Of a DNA stretch of 39,651 nucleotides, positions 30,380-39,048 are shown in pieces. Position 1 is the stretch's first letter. Every line of letters starts with the position of its first letter. Position numbers and translations under genes: made by a program. The notes beneath the pieces were generated by a model. The model searched no databases, had not been told where the DNA came from, and saw only the letters and a program-made list of their open reading frames with translations. Location of the stretch: the NCBI GenBank assembly GCA_002067975.1, contig MVRS01000223.1, positions 1 to 39,651 on the forward strand, given 5' to 3'. The DNA is from Syntrophorhabdus sp. PtaU1.Bin058 (GTDB lineage Bacteria > Desulfobacterota > Syntrophorhabdia > Syntrophorhabdales > Syntrophorhabdaceae).

Positions 30380-30556
30380 ATGGATAAGGAAAAGATCATA
30401 AAGAAGATCAAGGCCAGAGCGAGAAACAACAGGATTCCATGTAAAAAGGTGTTGCAGATAGCCGCGGAAGAGAATATAACGCCCAAGGCCATCGGGAAGA
30501 TCCTGAACGAGAACAGCATCAAGATCGTGACGTGCCAACTCGGCTGCTTTCAGTAA
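30380..30556 (+). CDS. small HTH-like protein ending in CQLGCFQ
   Basis: The 58-residue protein is basic at the N-terminus (MDKEKIIKKIKARARNNRI). It then has a helix-turn-helix-like run (PCKKVLQIAAEENITPKAIGKILNENSIKI, here split at the turn ENITP) and ends in TCQLGCFQ with C52 and C56. Small proteins with a similar 'CQLGCF' end occur in anaerobes, from memory; I know no function. The ATG at 30380 is preceded by AAAGGAAAGGAAG. An in-frame upstream extension to 30251 is AT-rich and looks like leader. The gene is divergent from the binding-protein gene and convergent on the MBL gene. Confidence 0.65.
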   Translation: MDKEKIIKKIKARARNNRIPCKKVLQIAAEENITPKAIGKILNENSIKIVTCQLGCFQ

Positions 30557-30561
30557 AAAAG

Positions 30562-30619
30562 GTGAAAGGTAAAAGGCTTAAAGCATATTACTTTTCACAT
30601 TTCACTTTTTACCTTTCAC
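30562..30619. terminator. 13-bp inverted repeat of GTGAAAGG words between converging genes
   Basis: GTGAAAGGTAAAA (30562-30574) is the exact reverse complement of 30607-30619, with a 32-nt loop containing CTTTTCACATTTCAC words. It lies between the 58-aa gene and the MBL gene, so it can end both. It is one more word family arranged as inverted arms. Confidence 0.5.
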
Positions 30620-30627
30620 TCTGCGGG

Positions 30628-31353
30628 CTACCGCAGATATTGTTCCCACATCTTCGCGGTTTTCCGGATGTAGTCCTTCGGCAAGCCCTGAACGATCTGA
30701 TTATGACCGGGCAGCAGGATGTCGACATTCAGTTCGGCAAGACGGTAAAGGGATTTTTTTAAGGCATCGGGATCAGCGCCAAAAAGGTCAAAACGGCCGA
30801 TTGCGTAATCGGCATAGACTACGTCCCCGGGTATCAGAATATTCGCGACCTCATTATAGAGTGCAATACCGCCCATTGAATGCCCCGGGATGTGGATCAC
30901 CTCCCATACCATATCCCCGATCTCAAGGATATCCTTGTCTTCAAGCTTGCGCTCAACGGAAAATTTAAAGGAATCGGCCTTCAGCCCGTACTGCATCTGG
31001 CACATACCCTTGAACTCATCCATGCCGTAGACAGGCCTGTCATCTCCCTTTTCCAGCGGCTCTGCTTCGAGCCTGTGGACCCACAATTCGGCATGGGGGA
31101 TCTGTTTTTTTACCTCATTAAGGCAGCCTATGTGGTCAAGATGGGTATGGGTCATGATAACCCTCTTGATCGAAGAAAGACTGATCCCCAGTTTCTTTAT
31201 GGATTCTACCTTGTAAGCGCCCTTCCCCGTCAGGCCTACATCAATAACCGACATATCGCCGGAATCAGGCTTGCCGATAACGTACGTATGGGAATCAGGA
31301 ATAAATTCGTCCATCCCCTGTATGAAATATATACCTTCCGTCACCTTTGCCAT
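30628..31353 (-). CDS. MBL-fold metallohydrolase (glyoxalase II / beta-lactamase-like)
   Basis: The 241-residue protein has the metal motif H69-x-H71-x-D73-H74 (THTHLDHIG), a third histidine in IPGHSMGG and a bridging Asp in IPGDVVYADYA. A last PGHN closes the site. The N-terminus VTEGIYFIQGMDEFIPDSHTYVIG is typical of this broad MBL group. The substrate is unknown; relatives hydrolyse thioesters, lactones or phosphodiesters. The ATG has a strong AAGGAG, 5 nt upstream. Its only neighbour on the same strand is the RND operon, separated by a word-array island. Confidence 0.86.
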   Translation of the reverse strand: MAKVTEGIYFIQGMDEFIPDSHTYVIGKPDSGDMSVIDVGLTGKGAYKVESIKKLGISLSSIKRVIMTHTHLDHIGCLNEVKKQIPHAELWVHRLEAEPLEKGDDRPVYGMDEFKGMCQMQYGLKADSFKFSVERKLEDKDILEIGDMVWEVIHIPGHSMGGIALYNEVANILIPGDVVYADYAIGRFDLFGADPDALKKSLYRLAELNVDILLPGHNQIVQGLPKDYIRKTAKMWEQYLR

Positions 31354-31387
31354 ATCATCTCCTTTTATAGTATAAAGGTCATGCCGT

Positions 31388-31457
31388 AGTCCCTTTACGC
31401 CTTACGGCTTACGGGTTTATGCTTCTCACTATTCACTGTTCACTATCGACTATTCAC
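31388..31457. repeat. word-array island: CTTACG words then ATTCACT words
   Basis: CCCTTTACGCCTTACGGC, TTACGGG, then TTCTCACTATTCACTGTTC and ACTATCGACTATTCACTGCC follow each other. The stop codon of the RND gene (31450-31452) lies inside the last ATTCACT word, so the array extends into the end of the reading frame and encodes its last residues (G-S-E). The CTGCCTTTA link at 31456-31464 is shared with 17042-17050. Confidence 0.6.
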
Positions 31458-34400
31458 TGCCTTTATCCTTTTTTCTCCTCCGTCCAAACCACCTGTTCAG
31501 CTCATCGAAATAGACGTAAAAGACGGGTGTTATATAGAGCGTCATGAGCTGGGAGAGAAAAAGGCCGCCGACAACCGCCACACCCATGGGCTGGCGCGCA
31601 TCGCCCCCTGCACCGATACCGAGCGCAATGGGCAGCGTACCAAAGAGCGCCGCCATCGTCGTCATCATGATAGGCCTGAAGCGGATCATGCAAGCCTTGT
31701 GGATCGATTCCACGGAGTCCAGCCCCTCTGTCCTCTCCGCCTCCAGTGCAAAGTCCACCATCATGATGCCGTTCTTCTTCGCGATCCCTATGAGCATGAT
31801 CATGCCCACCATGCCGTACATGTCAAGCTCCATCCCGAAGATCCACAAGGTCACAAGCGCCCCGCATGCCGCCAGCGGCAAAGCGGTCAGGATCGTAATG
31901 GGATGGATGAAGCTTTCATAGAGGATGCCGAGGACCATATATATGACAAGGACCGTCACGAAAAGCAGAAAACCCATACTCGCAAAGGATTTCTCGAATT
32001 CCTGTGCAGACCCCTGGAATCCCGTCACGATCGACTGGGGCAGGTTTACTTCCCTTGATATCTTCTTTGTAGCATCGACTGCCTCTCCTATCGAGTGGCC
32101 GGGCTTGAGGTTGAATGCTACGGTGGCGGAATTAAGCTGACCGGTATGGTTCACGTTCAGCGGCCCCAGGGTCTCAACGATATGTGCGACGGTGGCGAGG
32201 GGTACCTGTTTCCCCTCGTTTGACTTCACGTAGAGGTAGGACAGGGCGCTCGGATCTTCCTTGAACTGTGGCTGCACCTCGAGTATCACGTAGTACTGGT
32301 TGAGCGCTCCGTAGATCGTGGATATCTTCCGCGAGGCATAGGCTGAGAAAAAGGTATTCTGTATCTGATCAAGGCTTAAGCCCAGCGTTGACGCCTTGTC
32401 CCTGTCGATGTTTATATACAGTTTAGGATTGTTCAACTTTACATCGGAGTTGACATCAACGAGACCGGGGATTATCCGCATCTTGTCTTCAAAGATCTTC
32501 GCATATTTGTAAAGCTCGTTGAGGTCCGAGCTCTGGAGCGTAAACTGGTATTCGGCAAGTGCGCTGCCTGCGCCTATCTGGATCGGGGGCGGGTTCTGCG
32601 GAAAGGCAACAAGGCCGGGGACGCTGTTCAGCTTCGGCCTTAGATCATTGACGATCTCATCGACGGACCTTTTGCGGTCCTTCAGGTCCTTGAGCATGGC
32701 AAATACGATACCGTTGTTATAGGTATTTAAACTCGCAACGGATATAAAGTCCTTTATATCCTCTTCCTGCCTTAAGATCTCGTTGGCCGCCTCCTGGTGC
32801 CGGACCATATCGTCATAGGATATCTTGTCGGCAGCCTGTATCCATGCCATCATGAAGTTCTGATCCTGGCTGGGCAGGAACCCCTTCGGAATTTTCATAA
32901 AGAGGAACGCCGAGATGATGACGACGATGATCGTAGCGGCGAGCGCCAGCCTGCGGTGCTGCAATACCAGCCGGAGGGTGCGGCCGTAGAACCTGATCAT
33001 GCCCTCAAAAACATGTTCAGTTGCGGCGTAGAACCTGCCTTCTTTCTTTTCCTTCACATCCTTGAGTATGCGGCTGCACATCATCGGCGTGAGCGTCAGC
33101 GATATGAAGCCTGAGAGGAGTATGGCCGCGGCAATACAGACTGCGAACTCATGGAAGAGCTTGCCCACAATACCGGGCATAAAAAGGATCGGTATGAAGA
33201 CGACCACGAGGGAAAGGGTCATGGACATGATCGTAAAACCTATCTCCTGCGAGCCGTTATAGGACGCATCCATGGCGCTTTCACCCATTTCCATGCGCCG
33301 CACAATGTTCTCAAGGACAACGATCGCGTCATCGACAACGAGCCCCACGCAGAGAACGAGGGCCATCATGGAGAGGTTGTTGAGGCTGAAGCCCCGCACA
33401 CTCATCACCGCAAAGGTGCCGATAATCGACAGGGGAACGGCAACGTTCGGGATAATGGTTGACCTGAAGGAACGGAGAAAGAGATACACGATGACAAGGA
33501 CGATCAAGATCGTCAGGACCAGGGTAAATTCGACGTCATCGATCGATTCCTTTATGTAATCGGACGCATCGTAGAGGAGGTGCCACTCAACGGACTCAGG
33601 CAGCATCGTCTTCAGCCTTGGGAGCAATTGCTCGATCCCGTCCGCCACCTTTACCGTATTCGACCCGGGCTGTTTCTTGATGGCGAGAACGATCGCCCTC
33701 TGGGCCTTGTCCTTTGAGATGTACCAGGAGGCAAATTGTTTATCGTTCTGGGTGCCGCTGATCGCATCACCGATATCCTTGACCTTCACGGGTTTGCCGT
33801 TCTGGTAGGTGACGATAACGTCCCTGTACGCCTCTCCGATCATCAACTGGCCGTTTGAGTCGATCGTAAAGGCCTGGAAGGGGCCGTCGAGCGTCCCCCC
33901 GGGGAGATTGACGTTTGCCTTCTGGACCGCGCCGGAGACATCGTCGATGCCTATGCCCATGTTTGCAAGGAGCTTCGGGTTTACCTGGATGCGGGCCGCA
34001 AACTTCTGCCCGTACACGATAACCTGAGAGACACCGTTGACCATCGTGAAGTTCTGGGCAAGGTAATTCTCCGCGTAATCGTTGAGCTGGATAAGCGGCA
34101 TGGAATCGGAGGTAAGGGCAAAGTACATGATGGGCTGGTCCGACGGGTTCACCTTGTCATACGTAGGGGGGCTCGGCATGTTGCTCGGCAGGTCTCCCTG
34201 GGCCGCTGCGAGCTTTGCGTTCACGTCCTGCGCGCAGGCATCGATATTCCGTTCGAGGGAGAACTGGAGGATGATCGTCGTAGAGCCGGTATAGCTCGTT
34301 GACGACATCGACGCAAGACCCTGGATCGTCGAGAACTGCTTCTCAAGGGGTTTGGCCACGTTTGACGCCATCGTCTCCGGGCTTGCCCCCGGCAGGGATG

Positions 34401-34545
34401 CCGTGACCTGGATGGTCGGAAAATCAACGGCAGGGAGGTTATTGATCGGCAGGTCCTGAAAGCTTGTGATGCCGAAGAAAAGGAGGCCGAACATGACCAG
34501 GATCGTCATGACCGGCCTTTTTATCCATAACGCGGAGATGTTCAC
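31450..34545 (-). CDS. RND efflux transporter permease (HAE1/AcrB-type)
   Basis: The 1031-residue protein has the AcrB layout: 12 membrane helices, two large periplasmic loops and the proton-relay GLVVDDAIVVLENI in helix 4 near residue 402. The N-terminus NISALWIKRPVMTILVMFGLLFFGI and NVNHTGQLNSATVAFNL fit the MdtB/MdtC-like subgroup. It would export drugs or other amphiphiles in exchange for protons. It is the last gene of a TolC-adaptor-permease operon, overlapping the adaptor by 4 bp (ATGA). Its final codons run into a word-array repeat. Confidence 0.95.
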   Translation of the reverse strand: MNISALWIKRPVMTILVMFGLLFFGITSFQDLPINNLPAVDFPTIQVTASLPGASPETMASNVAKPLEKQFSTIQGLASMSSTSYTGSTTIILQFSLERNIDACAQDVNAKLAAAQGDLPSNMPSPPTYDKVNPSDQPIMYFALTSDSMPLIQLNDYAENYLAQNFTMVNGVSQVIVYGQKFAARIQVNPKLLANMGIGIDDVSGAVQKANVNLPGGTLDGPFQAFTIDSNGQLMIGEAYRDVIVTYQNGKPVKVKDIGDAISGTQNDKQFASWYISKDKAQRAIVLAIKKQPGSNTVKVADGIEQLLPRLKTMLPESVEWHLLYDASDYIKESIDDVEFTLVLTILIVLVIVYLFLRSFRSTIIPNVAVPLSIIGTFAVMSVRGFSLNNLSMMALVLCVGLVVDDAIVVLENIVRRMEMGESAMDASYNGSQEIGFTIMSMTLSLVVVFIPILFMPGIVGKLFHEFAVCIAAAILLSGFISLTLTPMMCSRILKDVKEKKEGRFYAATEHVFEGMIRFYGRTLRLVLQHRRLALAATIIVVIISAFLFMKIPKGFLPSQDQNFMMAWIQAADKISYDDMVRHQEAANEILRQEEDIKDFISVASLNTYNNGIVFAMLKDLKDRKRSVDEIVNDLRPKLNSVPGLVAFPQNPPPIQIGAGSALAEYQFTLQSSDLNELYKYAKIFEDKMRIIPGLVDVNSDVKLNNPKLYINIDRDKASTLGLSLDQIQNTFFSAYASRKISTIYGALNQYYVILEVQPQFKEDPSALSYLYVKSNEGKQVPLATVAHIVETLGPLNVNHTGQLNSATVAFNLKPGHSIGEAVDATKKISREVNLPQSIVTGFQGSAQEFEKSFASMGFLLFVTVLVIYMVLGILYESFIHPITILTALPLAACGALVTLWIFGMELDMYGMVGMIMLIGIAKKNGIMMVDFALEAERTEGLDSVESIHKACMIRFRPIMMTTMAALFGTLPIALGIGAGGDARQPMGVAVVGGLFLSQLMTLYITPVFYVYFDELNRWFGRRRKKDKGSE

Positions 34546-35729
34546 TTTTTAGTACCCGGGGAGCCCTTTTTCTGTTCACCGGCGCCTGCCGGTTGTGCGG
34601 GCGTCCCTGTGCCTCCCGGCGTCAGCGATTCCCGTATCTCAACAGGGAAACCGTCTTTCAGCTTCAGGTGGCCATCGGTCACAACCGTTTCTCCCGCGTT
34701 GACCCCTTTCGATACGACAGTCTCTTCGCCGATCGTCCTTGCAACAATAATGTCCCTGAACTCCGCTTTCTTATCGGGCTTTACAACAAAGACAAAATTC
34801 CCCTTCTGCCCGATCTGCACGGCCTTTGCCGGAACAACAACGGCATTCTGTTCCTCCGCAAGGTTGAGGACAACGTTGACGAACTGTCCGGGCCAGAGAA
34901 GTCTGTCGCTGTTTGTAAATTCCGCCTTGAGTGCGATCATGCCGGTGGTCGTATCGACGGCGTTATCTATGAACGTGAGCCTTCCCTCAACGGGCACGGT
35001 CTGCATCCCCTGGGTACTCACTTTTACCTTCAGTGCCCCCGACGCCATATACCTCCTGATCTCAGGGAGCTGCTTTTCCGGAACGGAAAATTTCACATAT
35101 ATCGGTGAGATCTGGTTTACCACGACGAGCTTCGTATCGTTGTCTTTGATCATCGAGCCTTCCTTGACCAGCTGGGCCCCTGTCCTGCCGTCAAGAGGAG
35201 AACGTATATAACAGTACTCGAGGTTAAGGCGCGCATTCTCGACGTCTGCCTTGCTCGACCTCACCGTTGCCTGCTGCGTAAGGGCAAGGGTCTGTTTGTT
35301 CTCATAGTCCGAGGTTGCGACGGCGCCCTTTTCGAGGAGGTAGGCATAACGTTTTGCCTCATCCTCGTTATACTTGAGCTGGGCCATGTCCTGGGCAAGC
35401 TTTGCCTCGGACATCCTCAGCTTTTCCTGAAAGGGTCCGGGATCGATCGTAAACAGGGACTGTCCCTTCTTCACATCCTGTCCTTCCTTGAAATGGACCT
35501 TGAGGAGCTGACCCACAATCCGCGTGTATACCGTGACCGAGTTATAGGCCTCAACCGTCCCGATCGCCTCTATGATGACGGGCATGGTCTTTTGCACGGC
35601 CTTCCCGACCAGTACGGGCACACCCTGTTGAACGGGGAGCGGCGGCTTCTTCCTTGACAGGTAGCCGTAGACGACCGCGACCACAATAACAACGCAAATG
35701 ATAACAATGATCTTTTTACGCTTCATCAT
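34542..35729 (-). CDS. RND efflux periplasmic adaptor (membrane-fusion protein)
   Basis: The 395-residue protein has an N-terminal anchor (KIIVIICVVIVVAVVYGYLS, 5-24). The lipoyl half GQLLKVHFKEGQDVKKGQSLFTID, coiled-coil helices (SEAKLAQDMAQLKYNEDEAKRYAYLL) and the return half YCYIRSPLDGRTGAQLVKEG are in the usual order, then beta-barrel and membrane-proximal domains. The tail is rich in Pro, Gly and Lys. It joins the RND permease and the TolC protein of this operon; both gene overlaps are 4 bp. It has no sensor domain, unlike the adaptor at 19633. Confidence 0.94.
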   Translation of the reverse strand: MMKRKKIIVIICVVIVVAVVYGYLSRKKPPLPVQQGVPVLVGKAVQKTMPVIIEAIGTVEAYNSVTVYTRIVGQLLKVHFKEGQDVKKGQSLFTIDPGPFQEKLRMSEAKLAQDMAQLKYNEDEAKRYAYLLEKGAVATSDYENKQTLALTQQATVRSSKADVENARLNLEYCYIRSPLDGRTGAQLVKEGSMIKDNDTKLVVVNQISPIYVKFSVPEKQLPEIRRYMASGALKVKVSTQGMQTVPVEGRLTFIDNAVDTTTGMIALKAEFTNSDRLLWPGQFVNVVLNLAEEQNAVVVPAKAVQIGQKGNFVFVVKPDKKAEFRDIIVARTIGEETVVSKGVNAGETVVTDGHLKLKDGFPVEIRESLTPGGTGTPAQPAGAGEQKKGSPGTKK

Positions 35730-37015
35730 CTCTTCCCCATAGCCCTTTCGATGTCAGCCTGTGCTGTCTTGTAATCGTAGAGTGCGCTTATGTTGGCAAG
35801 TTTTGCCTTGCTGTAACTAACGGTAGCATCGGTGACCTCGAGGGGGTCGGCTAAGCCTGCGGAGTATCGCAGATTGGCAAGCTCAAGGTTTTCCGTTGCC
35901 TGTCTTATCTGCACCTCCGTGTTGGAGATCGTTTCCTTCGCCTTGAGAAGGTTCAGGTAGGACTGCTTCACGTCGAGCAGGATATTAAGCCTTTTCGCCT
36001 CGATCTGCGCCTCCACGGATCGTGTCCTGGCAAGCGATTCTTCGATCTTGTTCCTTGTCAGCATCCCCTCGAAGATGTTCATGTTCATCGATACGCCTGC
36101 GTTCCATACCTGTCCAAGGGGATACTGGCTCCCCTGGAAATTGTACCGTGCATTGCCCGATATGGTCGGGTAATAATCCCTTTTCGCGCGGTCGACGGAT
36201 GCCTCTGCGGAATTTTTTTGCGCGGCAAGGGACCGCAGGTCCGGTCTTTGCTGATAGGCCCTGTCAAGCGCGTCCTCAAGGGTTACGGCATACTCTTCGA
36301 AAGAAAGGTTATCATTTATGGTAAACTGGTCTGTCGTGCCAATACCCATTGCGTTATAGAGCTTGACCCACGCAACCTTCAGGTCATTTTCCGCTGTAAT
36401 AAGGTCAAGACGTGCGTTACTTAGATCCAGCTCGGCCTTTGTCACGTCATATTTCGGCTTTTTCCCTGCCTCAAAAAGTATCTTTGCCTGGCCGAGATGC
36501 TCTTTGTACTGCTCCACGATCTCAAGGTTGACGTCTCTTGAACGTTTTGCCTTCAGGACCCCGTAATAGGATGTTTTCAGATTACTAATTACCGTCGTCG
36601 TCACGTCTTCGAGATCAAAGCGGGAGGAATCAACATCGAACTCCTTCGTTTTCACGTCCGTCGGGGTTTTGCCGAAATCATAGATCGTCTGCGACAGCGT
36701 TGCGCTCCCTATGTTCTCGTTGTGCAATCCTGCGGGAAACCAGGGGTCATAGGTATTTTTCTCAACAACATACCTGTTGAAACCCGCCTGGGTATCTACT
36801 TTCGGATAGTAAGGGGCCTTCGCCTGTCCAAGCAGCGACTCTTTTGCACGGACGGTATAGCGGGAACTCATGATCGATGGGTGTTGCGCGAGGGCGATCT
36901 CGATACAGCGCTCAAGGCTAAGCGATTCACCTGCCTTGACAACAGGTCCATCGGCAAAGACAGGGGAGGAGATGATAAAGACAATAAAGACGACAAAACA
37001 GGTGCAATATTTCAT
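35726..37015 (-). CDS. TolC-family outer-membrane protein of the RND pump
   Basis: The protein has a signal peptide (MKYCTCFVVFIVFIISSPVFA) and two OEP repeats, starting SLERCIEIALAQHPSIMSSRYTVRAKESLLGQ and later TLEDALDRAYQQRPDLRSLAAQKNSAEASVDRAK. The end ANISALYDYKTAQADIERAMGKR is typical. ATG 37015 is chosen because it begins at a normal signal peptide; in-frame starts at 37024, 37045 and GTG 37075 exist. It begins the pump operon (TolC, adaptor, permease) and is divergent from the DUF4139 gene, with about 155 bp between. Confidence 0.9.
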   Translation of the reverse strand: MKYCTCFVVFIVFIISSPVFADGPVVKAGESLSLERCIEIALAQHPSIMSSRYTVRAKESLLGQAKAPYYPKVDTQAGFNRYVVEKNTYDPWFPAGLHNENIGSATLSQTIYDFGKTPTDVKTKEFDVDSSRFDLEDVTTTVISNLKTSYYGVLKAKRSRDVNLEIVEQYKEHLGQAKILFEAGKKPKYDVTKAELDLSNARLDLITAENDLKVAWVKLYNAMGIGTTDQFTINDNLSFEEYAVTLEDALDRAYQQRPDLRSLAAQKNSAEASVDRAKRDYYPTISGNARYNFQGSQYPLGQVWNAGVSMNMNIFEGMLTRNKIEESLARTRSVEAQIEAKRLNILLDVKQSYLNLLKAKETISNTEVQIRQATENLELANLRYSAGLADPLEVTDATVSYSKAKLANISALYDYKTAQADIERAMGKR

Positions 37016-37170
37016 AGGCCCCATTACAAATTCGTTTATTATCATCCCTGTGCAGCACACAGAAGAATAAATCACATAATAAAAGAGGAACGGTTTATTG
37101 TCAAGGCTTTCATTGGATTATCTGTCCGGTGTGCAATGAAATATGATAAGATAAAGACCCTGGAGGTGCC

Positions 37171-38601
37171 ATGAGAAAGCTATCCCTTATATCCCTGGTG
37201 ATCGGTCTTTTTATCCTTTTTTGTCCGGATATGTCCGGAGCGGCAGAGGCAGCAACAACGACCGTTGACGACCAGACAGCCGTTGAAGTAACTATCTACA
37301 ACAGCAATATCGGTCTCGTGAAGGACACGAGGGACGTCAGGCTCGCGCGGGGGATCCAGGAACTGCGGTTCATGGATGTCGCGTCGCAGATCATAACGAC
37401 GAGCGTCAATATCCGGTCAATATCCTCCCCCGAAGGCCTTATTGTGCTGGAACAAAACTACGAGTATGACCTCCTGAGCCCGCGAAAGCTCATTGACAAG
37501 TATGTGGGCAAGACGGTGAAGCTCGCCACAAAAAACCCTTACACGGACAAGGAAGAGATCATAACGGCAACGATACTCTCGAACAACGAGGGGACCCCTG
37601 TTTACCGTATCAATAACGAGATCACATTCGGACATCCGGGGAGGATCATCTTCCCGGAGATACCCGGCAACCTTATCGCGAAACCGACGTTGATATGGCT
37701 TCTTGACAATAAGGCAGGGTCCCGGCAAAAGACGGAAACGCTCTACCTTACCAGGGGCATCAACTGGAGGGCCGATTATGTCCTTATCCTCGACCGGAAA
37801 GATGTCATGGGAGATCTCAACGGATGGGTCACCATAGACAATAAAAGCGGGACGGCGTATAAAAATGCCGGGCTCAAGCTCGTTGCAGGCGATATCCACA
37901 GGACACAGGACGACGATCTGAGGAAAGAAAAACTGATGGCTGCAGCCGTTGCCAAGAGGGCTGAACCGGAATTCAAAGAGGCGGCCTTCTTCGAATACCA
38001 TATCTACACGCTGGAAAGAAAGACAACGATCAAGGAAAACCAGACAAAACAGATCAGCCTCCTCGGCGCATCGAATGTGCCGCTGAAAAAGGAATTCATC
38101 TACCGTGGGGCGCCGAGTTACTACAGGAGCAGATACGGGGATGCCATCACGAACGATAAGGTCGGGGTATTCCTCGAGATCCATAACAAAAAGGAGAATA
38201 ACCTCGGCATGCCTTTGCCGAAAGGCATCATCAGGGTATACAAAGAGGACCAGGACAAGAGCCTCCAGTTTGTCGGAGAGGATTCCATCGACCACACGCC
38301 AAAGGACGAAAAGGTCCGCATCAGGATAGGCAATGCATTCGATATCGCAGCCACACGGAAACAGACGGCATGGGAAAAGATCTCGAAAGACACCTATGAG
38401 ATCGCCTTTGAGATCTCCCTGAGAAATCATAAAACAGAAGACGTCACGATCAAGGTTGTCGAGCCTCTTTCATGGGACTGGAAGATCATCGAGTCATCCT
38501 ATCCGTACATGAAAGTAGATGCCCACACGGCCTCTTTCGATGTACCCGTAAAAAAGGACGGCGAGGCAAAGCTCACGTACAGGGCACGGCTGAGGTTCTA
38601 A
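37171..38601 (+). CDS. DUF4139-domain secreted protein
   Basis: The 476-residue protein has a signal peptide (RKLSLISLVIGLFILFCPDMSGA, cleavage near 24-27) and then an all-beta, repeat-like protein. The DUF4139 features are VEVTIYNSNIGLVKDTRDVRL near the N-terminus, YLTRGINWRADYVLILD, VTIDNKSGTAYKNAGLKLVAGDI and the C-terminal LRNHKTEDVTIKVVEPL with GEAKLTYRARLRF. The function of the family is not known; related DUF4140/4139 proteins are found in periplasm or at the surface. The ATG has GGAGG 5 nt upstream. It is monocistronic and convergent with the b561-like gene. Confidence 0.87.
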   Translation: MRKLSLISLVIGLFILFCPDMSGAAEAATTTVDDQTAVEVTIYNSNIGLVKDTRDVRLARGIQELRFMDVASQIITTSVNIRSISSPEGLIVLEQNYEYDLLSPRKLIDKYVGKTVKLATKNPYTDKEEIITATILSNNEGTPVYRINNEITFGHPGRIIFPEIPGNLIAKPTLIWLLDNKAGSRQKTETLYLTRGINWRADYVLILDRKDVMGDLNGWVTIDNKSGTAYKNAGLKLVAGDIHRTQDDDLRKEKLMAAAVAKRAEPEFKEAAFFEYHIYTLERKTTIKENQTKQISLLGASNVPLKKEFIYRGAPSYYRSRYGDAITNDKVGVFLEIHNKKENNLGMPLPKGIIRVYKEDQDKSLQFVGEDSIDHTPKDEKVRIRIGNAFDIAATRKQTAWEKISKDTYEIAFEISLRNHKTEDVTIKVVEPLSWDWKIIESSYPYMKVDAHTASFDVPVKKDGEAKLTYRARLRF

Positions 38602-38608
38602 GAAGGCC

Positions 38609-39007
38609 TTAGATCACCCCTATGATCGAGAGTCCGAGTATTATATTTACAAACATGAGAAGGAGGGTGATCCTTCCCGACCAGACGTGCAGCCTCCTGA
38701 TCACCCGGATATGCTCCCTGAACCTGAATTGCATAAACCCGAGCAGCGGAGCCGCCACAGCAAGGACCACGGCAACGACCCCGATGTAACCGTGCAATAT
38801 CCTCAGATGCCGTCCCCCTGCCAGAACAATATCCAGCACTACTGCGCAGAATCCCATCACTGTGCACGATCCGCCCACTATGCCGCACAGCCTGTGAACC
38901 TTAAGCCACCAGGCCCTTCCCTTCATGAAGCGTACGACGATGAAGCCAGCAAGGAGAAACGCAAAACCGATGCACATGAGGCCGGCATGGGCGTATGAAA
39001 GCATCAT
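38609..39007 (-). CDS. small cytochrome b561-like four-helix membrane protein
   Basis: The 132-residue protein has four membrane helices. Histidines in HAGLMCIGF, KVHRLCGIV, ILHGYIGVV and RRLHVWSGRI occupy the four places that bind two hemes in b561-type proteins, but no biochemical proof exists and other four-helix folds are possible. It would carry electrons across the membrane or be part of a redox sensor. ATG 39007 is chosen because GGGAGG lies 6 nt upstream; an ATG two codons earlier directly abuts it. It follows the PPC-domain gene by 41 bp on the same strand and converges on DUF4139. Confidence 0.72.
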   Translation of the reverse strand: MMLSYAHAGLMCIGFAFLLAGFIVVRFMKGRAWWLKVHRLCGIVGGSCTVMGFCAVVLDIVLAGGRHLRILHGYIGVVAVVLAVAAPLLGFMQFRFREHIRVIRRLHVWSGRITLLLMFVNIILGLSIIGVI

Positions 39008-39048
39008 AGACATCCTCCCGATGGGACGATAACCCCTTCAGAACGGGA

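Noticed and set aside
37417-38430. Long open frame of 337 codons on the minus strand
   Set aside because: It lies fully opposite the DUF4139 gene, which has a signal peptide, a good ribosome site and family motifs. The minus-strand product is Cys/Pro/Arg-rich without recognisable features.
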